From Sulfurovum sp. (GTDB lineage Bacteria; Campylobacterota; Campylobacteria; Campylobacterales; Sulfurovaceae): a DNA stretch of 8,760 bases. A program made the position numbers and the translations under genes. Below the pieces are notes generated by a model. The model saw only the letters and a program-made list of their open reading frames with translations. It did not search any database and had not been told where the DNA came from. The stretch covers positions 1 to 8,760 of the forward strand of contig DAOVZV010000028.1 of NCBI GenBank assembly GCA_030634925.1, in the 5' to 3' direction. Positions 1 through 5,913 of the stretch are shown in pieces (the stretch's first letter is position 1; the number at the start of each line of letters is the position of its first letter).

Positions 1-2
1 GC

Positions 3-53
3 TATTTATATACTAAAGGCAAAGTAAATAATAAAATAGGTAAAATTAAATAA
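3..53 (+). CDS. Possible 3' end of an upstream gene (partial)
   Basis: From the first bases of the window, frame 3 stays open until a TAA at 51-53 and encodes a short basic tail ending KVNNKIGKIK. The other two forward frames stop earlier, at 14-16 and 25-27. The stop lies 16 nt before the ATG of the next gene, a spacing that would fit an operon. Only about 16 codons are visible, so neither product nor family can be named. The reading could also be chance in AT-rich intergenic DNA. Confidence 0.25.
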   Translation, partial: YLYTKGKVNNKIGKIK

Positions 54-69
54 AAATAAAGGATAGAGA

Positions 70-579
70 ATGTTGGTAGAAGCTTTGAGTGTATTGATGA
101 TGAATACTTCTAATGTTTCTCTTGATGAATATAAATATATTGCAGAAAATCAACCTAAGTCTAAGATAGAAAAGAATAAAAATTATGACTTTTCTCTAAC
201 TGCTAAAGAGAAAGAGTATATAAATAATATATGTCAAAATATAATTGAAAAAGTTAGTTTATTTAGAGATTATAATGAAGAGGTTCTTAAAAATAATTTT
301 GAGCGATGGGAGATAGAAGAGGCTAGTAATTTGCTTTCTTTAATAAAATATATTATAATTGAAAATATAGAAATAATTACTTTTTTGGAAAAAGAAGTAA
401 AACTTTATAAAAAATATACTTCGATTACAAATAAATTAAAACAAATAAGCCAAATAACTAAAGAGATAGCAGACTTTAATAAGCAGTACCTTCAAAGAGC
501 AAAAGAAGCAGATGAAGCTAGTAAATTTATGGATACATTTTTACTAGAAAATCAAGAGGTTTTAGAAGCCCTTGCATAA
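70..579 (+). CDS. Hypothetical helical cytoplasmic protein, 169 aa
   Basis: I do not recognise this protein. The ATG at 70 follows an AAAGGA ribosome binding site at about 58-63, six nt upstream, which supports this start; an internal Met-Met at residues 10-11 is a weaker alternative. There is no convincing signal peptide or membrane segment. The chain is rich in Lys, Glu, Ile and Asn, with one Cys (residue 55). From about residue 45 to 160 it reads as long amphipathic helices (for example EKEYINNICQNIIEK and TNKLKQISQITKEIADFNKQ), which suggests a helical bundle or coiled coil. It ends with the acidic stretch LLENQEVLEALA. It is convergent with the exporter operon and may be the last gene of an operon starting outside the window. 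A structural, adaptor or chaperone-like protein is possible, but no function is supported. Confidence 0.75.
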   Translation: MLVEALSVLMMNTSNVSLDEYKYIAENQPKSKIEKNKNYDFSLTAKEKEYINNICQNIIEKVSLFRDYNEEVLKNNFERWEIEEASNLLSLIKYIIIENIEIITFLEKEVKLYKKYTSITNKLKQISQITKEIADFNKQYLQRAKEADEASKFMDTFLLENQEVLEALA

Positions 580-668
580 AATATATAAAAAGCCAACACT
601 TTCACAGCTCAAACTTTTTTATTATCGTATTCTCCCAAATCAAGGACAAGATTATTAGGAATTAATAG
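580..668. other. Convergent intergenic region, no clear terminator
   Basis: This 89-bp gap lies between two convergent genes. It contains a T-run at about 614-620, but I find no adjacent GC-rich stem that would make a standard intrinsic terminator on either strand. The palindrome AATAGCTATT at 664-673 overlaps the ATPase stop codon and is too weak to call. Confidence 0.5.
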
Positions 669-1373
669 CTATTTTCCATCCTCAACCACAACAACCTCAA
701 TCTTCTTATCCACGATATGTAATACTTTATCACAATATGGCAATAGAGTCTCGTCGTGTGTGACCATTATGATTGTTACATTTTGTTCTCTTGTGATTTT
801 TTTGAGCATTTGTACTACGCTGATGGCTCTTTTTTTGTCCAACGCTGCTGTGGGTTCGTCTGCTAGTATGATGTCTGGTTGGTTTGCCAATGCTCTTGCT
901 ATGGCTATCCTTTGGTTTTGTCCTCCACTTAGTTCGCTGGGCATACTTTTCATCTTGTCTTTCATATCTAGGTAGTCCATAATCTTATCGACTCTTTCTC
1001 TTACTACCTTTTTGCTTTCGCCGTTTTGGTATGGGAGTAGTTTGATATTTTCTTCTATGTTTAGAAATGGTATGAGATAGTGGGCTTGGAAGATGAAGCC
1101 TATTTTTTTGCGTCTAAGTTCTCTGTCGTCTTTTACTTTCCACTCATCGTCATAGACTACTTCGCTACCTATTGTGATTTTGCCACTTGTGGGTTCTAGT
1201 ACACATCCTAGCATCATAAGTAGAGTGGTTTTTCCTGCTCCACTTGGTGCTACTAATGATACAAACTCTCCTTTGTTTAGAGAAAAATCTGCACCTTCTA
1301 TGACTGTTACTTTGCTCTCACCTTTGCCAAATGATTTGCTAAGATTTTCTATTTTTATCGCTATATTACTCAT
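669..1373 (-). CDS. ABC transporter ATP-binding protein (LolD/MacB/DevA type)
   Basis: This 234-residue protein is the cytoplasmic ATPase that powers the exporter encoded just upstream. All the motifs are visible: Walker A APSGAGKT (42-49), Q-loop IGFIFQ (91-96), signature LSGGQ (148-152), Walker B IILADEP (168-174), D-loop AALD (176-179) and the switch His in VTHD (H206). Length and motif spacing match the LolD/MacB/DevA subfamily, whose ATPases work with FtsX-like permeases. The first Walker A Gly is Ala, a substitution I recall from other LolD-like proteins. The start at 1373 is chosen because a GGAGG ribosome binding site lies 5 nt upstream (1379-1383) and the permease stop is 1 nt away (TGATATG). 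The frame runs open to an ATG at 1439, but that would add 22 residues with no homology-like character inside the permease gene. It is the last gene of the operon and translation is probably coupled to the permease. Confidence 0.95.
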   Translation of the reverse strand: MSNIAIKIENLSKSFGKGESKVTVIEGADFSLNKGEFVSLVAPSGAGKTTLLMMLGCVLEPTSGKITIGSEVVYDDEWKVKDDRELRRKKIGFIFQAHYLIPFLNIEENIKLLPYQNGESKKVVRERVDKIMDYLDMKDKMKSMPSELSGGQNQRIAIARALANQPDIILADEPTAALDKKRAISVVQMLKKITREQNVTIIMVTHDETLLPYCDKVLHIVDKKIEVVVVEDGK

Positions 1374-1374
1374 A

Positions 1375-2520
1375 TCAACCTCCAATGGCTTCTGCTGGGT
1401 CTGTTTTGATGACTTTGTATATCCCAAATAGTGATGCAAACACAGAAGATATTAAAATCACAACAAATAGACCAAAGGCATCACTAAGTTCTAGTAATAT
1501 TCTCTTTGGAAACCCACCTGTGACTAGTCTTGCGAACATATTTCCACTGATAAATGCCAACACTCCCAATACTAGAGTCTCTTCTATAATCATCATAGAT
1601 ATAGTGAAATTGGGTATGCCTATGAGTTTGAGGATACTTATCTCTTTTATCTTCTCTAGGGTCATTGTGTATATAATCAAAGCGATAATCACGATTGATA
1701 CGAGTATGAGAATGACTGTAAACATACCTATCTGTTTGGAGCTTTTTTTGATTACTTTCTCTAGCAAAAGTCTAGTTTGTTCCTCTTTGGTAAAGACCTT
1801 TTTGTGTGTGGTCTGTTCTATCATTCTAGCTACTGTTGTGGCATTGAACCCATCTTTGGTTTGGGCTATGATAGCATTGACAAGATGTGGATTTGAGCCT
1901 TTGATACCTCTTTTTTCATCGCTTCTAATTCGTTCGTTGGTGTAGGTGAATTGTAGTATTTGAGCATCTTTTAGACTTGTGTATATGAGATAATCTCCAC
2001 TATTTGATACGGTGTCTTTGGTGATGCCTACTACTTTGTAATGCTCTCTGCCTAGCTTGACAAATTCACCTAGAGAGTAGCCTGTTTTTCGTGATACGAC
2101 TAATTCGTAGTGGGATTTCTCTATCACTCTACCCTCTATGAGCTTTTTGTTGTCTATGACTTCTATATTGCCAAATGGGTCATATCCTATGAGCATTACT
2201 TTGAAGTCTTTGCCCTTGTTTATCATCTGAAAGGTCTGGAATGTGATAGCCCCTGACTCTTTGATACCGTCTTGATAAGATATTTGGTGCTTCAAGTCTT
2301 CGTGTACTTTGGATGTCTGGGCAAATGGTCCTAGTGTATCTTGTTGGACTACCCAAATATCAGCTTTGATGTCGCTCACTAGAACCTCGGCATCAAATAC
2401 CATACCACGATAAACACCAATCATAATAATCACGATACCTAGCAGTACACCCACACTAATAGCTGTGATGATAAACTTGCTAAGTGAGTGTGTTATATCC
2501 TTATAAGCTAGATTAATCAT
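1375..2520 (-). CDS. ABC transporter permease, FtsX/MacB/DevC type
   Basis: This 381-residue inner-membrane permease belongs to a type VII-like (MacB/DevC) exporter. TM1 lies at about residues 16-37 and is followed by a large periplasmic domain (about 40-260) that opens with DIKADIWVVQQD, similar to MacB_PCD/DevC proteins. TM2 lies at about 264-286, TM3 at 308-330 and TM4 at 348-370. Between TM2 and TM3 is the cytoplasmic segment EKIKEISILKLIGIPNF, which matches the FtsX coupling motif of the EKxxEIxxLKxxG kind. The C-terminus, KTDPAEAIGG, is typical of the family. The four-TM arrangement and 381-residue length agree with DevC/MacB-C permeases. The ATG overlaps the adaptor stop by 8 nt (2513-2520) and has only a weak ribosome binding site (GGGA about 13 nt upstream), so translation is probably coupled. 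The substrate cannot be told from the sequence; glycolipids, peptides, drugs and lipoproteins are all known for relatives. Confidence 0.93.
   Translation of the reverse strand: MINLAYKDITHSLSKFIITAISVGVLLGIVIIMIGVYRGMVFDAEVLVSDIKADIWVVQQDTLGPFAQTSKVHEDLKHQISYQDGIKESGAITFQTFQMINKGKDFKVMLIGYDPFGNIEVIDNKKLIEGRVIEKSHYELVVSRKTGYSLGEFVKLGREHYKVVGITKDTVSNSGDYLIYTSLKDAQILQFTYTNERIRSDEKRGIKGSNPHLVNAIIAQTKDGFNATTVARMIEQTTHKKVFTKEEQTRLLLEKVIKKSSKQIGMFTVILILVSIVIIALIIYTMTLEKIKEISILKLIGIPNFTISMMIIEETLVLGVLAFISGNMFARLVTGGFPKRILLELSDAFGLFVVILISSVFASLFGIYKVIKTDPAEAIGG
1379..1383 (-). promoter_or_regulatory. Ribosome binding site of the ABC ATPase
   Basis: On the minus strand GGAGG stands 5 nt before the ATG at 1373, inside the last codons of the permease gene (Gly-Gly-stop). 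It decides the ATPase start in favour of 1373 over 1439. Confidence 0.85.
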
Positions 2521-3649
2521 TGATGATTTTCATCCCGTTGAAGAGTGATTTTTTCTTGGGATTTGGTATCAATATTTTTTTGGATATATCAAACTCTTTA
2601 ATCCCTGCATCTTTTCTTTGGTATGCCAAAATATCAAGAGGTACAAACTTGGCTTTACTCTCTGTATCTAGTATCCAAACACCTGTTTTTTCTTTGTATA
2701 TTATTAGTGTTTTGGTAGGTATTTTGATGATGTTTTTTAGCTTTTTGGTGCTGATAGATACACTAGCTTGTTCTTCTAGGTAAAATGGTATCTTTAAATC
2801 ATCAAATGCCACATCTACTTCTCTCTCGTTGGTTACGCTGTTGTTGATAGGCTTGATATTGACGACTTTCCCTGCTACCTTCTTATCAGATGAACGAAGC
2901 TTTATCATCGCTTTGTCTCCTATCTTGACATCTCCACTCATTCGTGTATCAATATAGGTCTCTACCCAAATATCTTTGGGATTTACTATCTCTATGATAG
3001 TCTGATTTGGTGAGATTATTTGGTAGTTTGAGATAGATTTCTTGACGATATAACCATCTACTGGAGAGATAATAGTATATTTAGATAGTCTCTTTTTGAG
3101 TCCATTAATATTGGCTTGTATCTGTTCTATCTGTTTGTCAAAAGAGACGATTTTGGACTTGATAGTAGCTATTTTGAGCTTTGCTATATCTCTAAGTGTC
3201 TTATATTTTTTGTAATTTAGTTCTGCTAGTGAGCCTTGTTTATATAGCTTTTTGTTTTTGATAAATATGTGATTTTCATACTCATACGCTGTTATAGCAC
3301 TTTGTTCATCTATACTCAGCCCCTCACTATCGCTTTTTGATTTTGCCAAAATGGCTATGGCTTCATCTATCTTGTCCTTTAAATCTATGCTATCAATAGT
3401 AGCGATAATCGTGCCTTTTTTGATAAAATCACCCTCGCTTACTATCAAATCCAATACTTTTCCACCATAGATAGAGCCAATCTTATAAATATCTTTTGCA
3501 CCCACATTTCCCACACCATTGACTCGGACATCCATATCTGCTTTCACGGCTACCGTGGTCTCATAAGTATGCTTGGGGATATAAACCTTTTTGTAAACTC
3601 CAAATACTACCAATGCTACAATAGCTACATATATTATATATTTTTTCAT
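2513..3649 (-). CDS. HlyD-family periplasmic adaptor (membrane fusion protein) of an ABC exporter
   Basis: This 378-residue adaptor would link the inner-membrane permease to an outer membrane channel. It has a short cytoplasmic N-terminus and one membrane anchor (about residues 4-19) with no lipoprotein Cys. The first half of a lipoyl/biotinyl-like domain follows (about 57-90, with IYGGKVLDLIVSEGDFIKKG), then a helical hairpin (about 92-190). The second lipoyl half is at 191-204 (YTIISPVDGYIVKK), and beta-barrel and membrane-proximal domains fill about 225-360. This domain order matches DevB, MacA and HlyD proteins. The start at 3649 is preceded by AGGAG 10 nt upstream. It is the first gene of the exporter operon and is divergent from the histidine kinase gene. 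No TolC homologue follows, so the outer membrane channel must come from elsewhere in the genome. Confidence 0.93.
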   Translation of the reverse strand: MKKYIIYVAIVALVVFGVYKKVYIPKHTYETTVAVKADMDVRVNGVGNVGAKDIYKIGSIYGGKVLDLIVSEGDFIKKGTIIATIDSIDLKDKIDEAIAILAKSKSDSEGLSIDEQSAITAYEYENHIFIKNKKLYKQGSLAELNYKKYKTLRDIAKLKIATIKSKIVSFDKQIEQIQANINGLKKRLSKYTIISPVDGYIVKKSISNYQIISPNQTIIEIVNPKDIWVETYIDTRMSGDVKIGDKAMIKLRSSDKKVAGKVVNIKPINNSVTNEREVDVAFDDLKIPFYLEEQASVSISTKKLKNIIKIPTKTLIIYKEKTGVWILDTESKAKFVPLDILAYQRKDAGIKEFDISKKILIPNPKKKSLFNGMKIIND

Positions 3650-3674
3650 CTCTTCTCTTCTCCTGATTAATAAT

Positions 3675-3680
3675 TTTATA
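3675..3680 (-). promoter_or_regulatory. Candidate -10 box of the exporter operon
   Basis: Read on the minus strand, TATAAA sits in the context GTATAAAAT. It would place the transcription start about 18-20 nt before the adaptor ATG at 3649. I see no good -35 box 16-18 nt upstream, which is common in Campylobacterota. The call rests only on position and a partial match. Confidence 0.4.
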
Positions 3681-3733
3681 CTTTAGCGATAATGTACTGA
3701 TAGTAAGCTTTTAGTCTATATTTTGGATACTTT

Positions 3734-3742
3734 TGGTACAAT
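3734..3742 (+). promoter_or_regulatory. Candidate extended -10 promoter of the histidine kinase operon
   Basis: TGGTACAAT fits an extended -10 element (TGn then TACAAT, one change from TATAAT). Transcription would begin near 3749, leaving a leader of about 30 nt that carries the GGGGA ribosome binding site at 3765-3769, nine nt before the ATG at 3779. The -35 position (about 3714-3719) is a poor match. This and the minus-strand -10 box share a 129-bp divergent region with no obvious operator palindrome. Confidence 0.5.
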
Positions 3743-3778
3743 TATTTGGGATTTAGTTTAAAATGGGGAAAATAGAAA

Positions 3779-5770
3779 ATGAGAATAATATTATTAATGT
3801 ATATATTTGGGATTACTAGTTTATGGGCAACTAATATAGAACTAACACAAAAAGAGAAAGAATACTTAAAAGAAAATGTCTTTACCTATGCAGGTGACCC
3901 AAATTGGCTTCCCTTTGAGGCATTTAATTCTGATGGTAAATATATTGGTATTGTATCTGAATATATAGATATTATTGAAAATAAATTAGACTTAAAATTA
4001 AACAAAATGATTACAAAAGATTGGATTGATACTTTAGAGCTTTCCAAAAAAGTTGGTGTTGATATTATCTCAGGAGATGCAAGAGATATGGTCTTGAGAA
4101 AAAATTATAAAGCTATAGATACTTATATAAAAAATTCTTTAGTTCTAGTTGCACGAGAGAATTATATTTTTATAGATACTTTGAATGATTTGAATGATTT
4201 TAAAGATAAAAAAATAGCCTTTATTGATGGTGCAGGATTTAAGGTAGATATTTATAAAAAATATCCTGATATAAACTTCATAAATTGTAAATCTCCACAA
4301 GATGGATTACTTGGAGTAAAAAGTGGGAAATATGATATTTTTATAGGTAGTTTATCAATGATTGAATATACTATCAATGATTTGAATATAGAGGGCATTA
4401 AAGTATCAGGAACTATGGGTACAACTATGAACCTCACTCTTTTTGTAGATAAAAATAAACCCATATTATATTCAATTATAAATAGAGCTATACACTCTAT
4501 AACTGATATTCAAAAGAAGAAAATTATATCAAAATGGAAATATAGTTTAGTAGAAAAGGTTATTATTGATTATACTTTGGTAGGGCAGACTATAGGACTG
4601 TTTTTATTTTTATTAGTATTATCAATTATGTTGATTTTTAGAAATAACAATAAAAAGTTACATCAATTACTCAATAGTAGTATTGACTCTTTGACAATCT
4701 TCAAAAATGGAAGATTAGTAGATACCAATAGAGTTACATTGGATATGTATGGTTATAATTCTGTATCAGATGTAAAAAATAAAAGAGCTTTGGATTTGGT
4801 ACATCCATCTGAGCATAGTTTCCTCAAAAAGCAGTTAATACATTCTCAAAAGCCTTATGAACTATTGATGATGAGAAAAGATGGTAGTACTTTTCCTGCG
4901 TTGGTACAAGGAACTCAAATAGATAAAACTACAAGAGTAACTAGTGTAGTTGATTTGACAGAAATCAAAAATATTCAAAAAAAGCTTGAAATATTAAACA
5001 ATTCATTGGAAGATAAAGTAAAAGAAGAAGTAGCAAAGAATAGAGAAAAAGATAAGATAATGCTTCAACAAAGTAGATTGGCTCAAATGGGAGAGATGAT
5101 AAGTATGATAGCCCATCAGTGGAAACAACCACTAAGTCATCTATCTATTTTGGGTCAAGGAGTAGTTCTAAAATATAAATTAAACAAATTAGATGATATG
5201 TCGATAGAAAATTTCAATATTAAACATAGTAAACAGATAATTCAAATGTCTGATACTATTGATGATTTCAGAAACTTTTTTAGACCACAAAAAGAGAAGA
5301 AAATTTTTAATATGATAGATACTATCAAACATTCTATAGATATATTATCACCTTCATTTGAAAAAGAAAATATTATATTAAATATGTCACTATCTCCAAA
5401 TTGCTATATAGACGGATACTCAAATGAGTTAGGACAAGGTCTAATCAATATTTTGAATAATGCAAAAGATGCTTTAGTTGAAAACAAGATAGCAGATAAA
5501 ATAATAACTATTACCCTTGAAAAAAATGAACAAGATATTTGCTTAATCATTAGTGATAATGCAGGAGGGATACCTAGTCATATTATAGATAAAGTATTTG
5601 ACCCATATTTTTCTACAAAAAACAAAAAGAATGGAACAGGACTAGGACTATATATGACAAAGATAATCATCCACGAGCATTTAAATGGAAATTTGAGCGT
5701 ATTCAATGATAAAGATGGGGCAGTGTTTAGAATTACTGTAACCATTCAGCATCCCATCATTTTTTCTTAA
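3779..5770 (+). CDS. BvgS-like sensor histidine kinase (solute-binding domain, PAS, HisKA, HATPase), C-terminus altered by a mobile element
   Basis: This 663-residue inner-membrane kinase has a signal peptide at residues 1-17 (LWA/TN). A periplasmic solute-binding family 3 domain spans about 20-255 (LTQKEKEYL, then GDPNWLPFEAF, GKYIGIVSEY and GKYDIFIGS), as in BvgS/EvgS sensors. The membrane segment is at about 268-287. A PAS domain follows at about 297-395 (NGRLVDTN, RKDGSTFPALV), then a coiled-coil linker at 398-430. The phosphoacceptor is His446 in MIAHQWKQPL. The ATPase domain shows the N-box around N557-D564 (NILNNAKD), G1 DNAGGIP (593-599), F-box VFDPYFSTK (606-614) and G2 GTGLGL (619-624), so it looks catalytically intact. 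No receiver domain or adjacent response regulator gene is visible. The last ten codons (VTIQHPIIFS) and the stop come from an inserted 152-bp element; the native tail was probably LQGQIDESK. The start is supported by GGGGA nine nt upstream and by the signal peptide. Confidence 0.93.
   Translation: MRIILLMYIFGITSLWATNIELTQKEKEYLKENVFTYAGDPNWLPFEAFNSDGKYIGIVSEYIDIIENKLDLKLNKMITKDWIDTLELSKKVGVDIISGDARDMVLRKNYKAIDTYIKNSLVLVARENYIFIDTLNDLNDFKDKKIAFIDGAGFKVDIYKKYPDINFINCKSPQDGLLGVKSGKYDIFIGSLSMIEYTINDLNIEGIKVSGTMGTTMNLTLFVDKNKPILYSIINRAIHSITDIQKKKIISKWKYSLVEKVIIDYTLVGQTIGLFLFLLVLSIMLIFRNNNKKLHQLLNSSIDSLTIFKNGRLVDTNRVTLDMYGYNSVSDVKNKRALDLVHPSEHSFLKKQLIHSQKPYELLMMRKDGSTFPALVQGTQIDKTTRVTSVVDLTEIKNIQKKLEILNNSLEDKVKEEVAKNREKDKIMLQQSRLAQMGEMISMIAHQWKQPLSHLSILGQGVVLKYKLNKLDDMSIENFNIKHSKQIIQMSDTIDDFRNFFRPQKEKKIFNMIDTIKHSIDILSPSFEKENIILNMSLSPNCYIDGYSNELGQGLINILNNAKDALVENKIADKIITITLEKNEQDICLIISDNAGGIPSHIIDKVFDPYFSTKNKKNGTGLGLYMTKIIIHEHLNGNLSVFNDKDGAVFRITVTIQHPIIFS
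5730..5737. repeat. Left target-site duplication, GAATTACT
   Basis: GAATTACT directly abuts the outer end of the left terminal inverted repeat and is repeated exactly at 5890-5897, next to the right one. In the kinase frame it covers part of Arg651, Ile652 and Thr653. Eight-bp duplications are characteristic of IS66 and a few other IS families. Confidence 0.85.
5738..5753 (+). repeat. Left terminal inverted repeat of the MITE
   Basis: GTAACCATTCAGCATC pairs over all 16 bases with 5874-5889. Beyond it the match decays to scattered agreement. It is translated in the kinase frame as Val-Thr-Ile-Gln-His and the first base of a Pro codon. Confidence 0.9.
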
Positions 5771-5848
5771 AGTAATATCTGATTTAGATAAAAAGCTAGT
5801 ATTAAAATGAAAAAAACTTATTGTTTAAGCTAAAAAACACCTAAAAAT

Positions 5849-5862
5849 ACTCTAATTAGAGT
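5849..5862. repeat. 14-bp palindrome inside the MITE
   Basis: ACTCTAATTAGAGT is a perfect palindrome. As RNA it could form a 5-bp stem with an AATT loop, followed by TCTTTT. It is too AT-rich and short to call a terminator. It may be an internal protein-binding or structural site of the element, or chance. Confidence 0.4.
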
Positions 5863-5873
5863 TCTTTTAAAGT

Positions 5874-5889
5874 GATGCTGAATGGTTAC
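5874..5889 (-). repeat. Right terminal inverted repeat of the MITE
   Basis: GATGCTGAATGGTTAC is the exact reverse complement of the left end at 5738-5753. It ends 24 bp before the receptor ATG, so the native ribosome binding site downstream was kept. Confidence 0.9.
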
Positions 5890-5897
5890 GAATTACT
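5890..5897. repeat. Right target-site duplication, GAATTACT
   Basis: This is an exact copy of 5730-5737 directly abutting the right terminal repeat. The sequence after it (TTA CAA GGA CAA and onward) continues the kinase reading frame when joined to the left flank, which shows the ancestral junction. Confidence 0.85.
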
Positions 5898-5913
5898 TTA
5901 CAAGGACAAATAG

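Larger units (their letters stand above)
5738..5889. mobile_element. 152-bp MITE-like element, probably IS66-type, inserted in the 3' end of the kinase gene
   Basis: Perfect 16-bp terminal inverted repeats (GTAACCATTCAGCATC at 5738-5753 and its reverse complement at 5874-5889) are flanked immediately by a perfect 8-bp direct repeat, GAATTACT. This is the full signature of a transposition event. Ends starting GTAA together with 8-bp target duplications are known traits of the IS66 family. The interior is about 120 bp, very AT-rich, with no meaningful reading frame, so the element is non-autonomous and would need a transposase supplied elsewhere. It supplies the last ten codons and stop of the histidine kinase and most of the 143-bp gap before the receptor gene. 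Orientation cannot be set. The family assignment is inferred from end sequence and duplication length only. Confidence 0.85.

Noticed and set aside
590..625. Possible intrinsic terminator before the T-run at about 614-620
   Set aside because: No stem longer than three or four pairs could be formed next to the T-run on either strand.
1374..1439. Longer N-terminus for the ABC ATPase starting at 1439
   Set aside because: The extra 22 residues (MHHYLGYTKSS and onward) lie within the permease reading region and do not resemble the family. The GGAGG 5 nt before 1373 fits the shorter start.
1385..1945. Long open frame of 186 codons on the + strand inside the permease gene
   Set aside because: It is fully antisense to a permease with clear family motifs; the frame is a by-product of that gene's codon use. 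Smaller antisense frames at 760-975, 1174-1431, 2520-2783, 4252-4464 and 6452-6727 are rejected for the same reason.
3761..3780. Possible riboswitch or attenuator in the kinase leader
   Set aside because: The leader predicted from the -10 box is only about 30 nt, too short for a structured regulatory RNA.
4180..4197. Tandem 9-bp repeat TTTGAATGA twice in the kinase gene
   Set aside because: It encodes Leu-Asn-Asp twice just before FKDKK, where solute-binding family 3 domains normally have a DL-rich stretch. Two short copies in AT-rich DNA need no special explanation.
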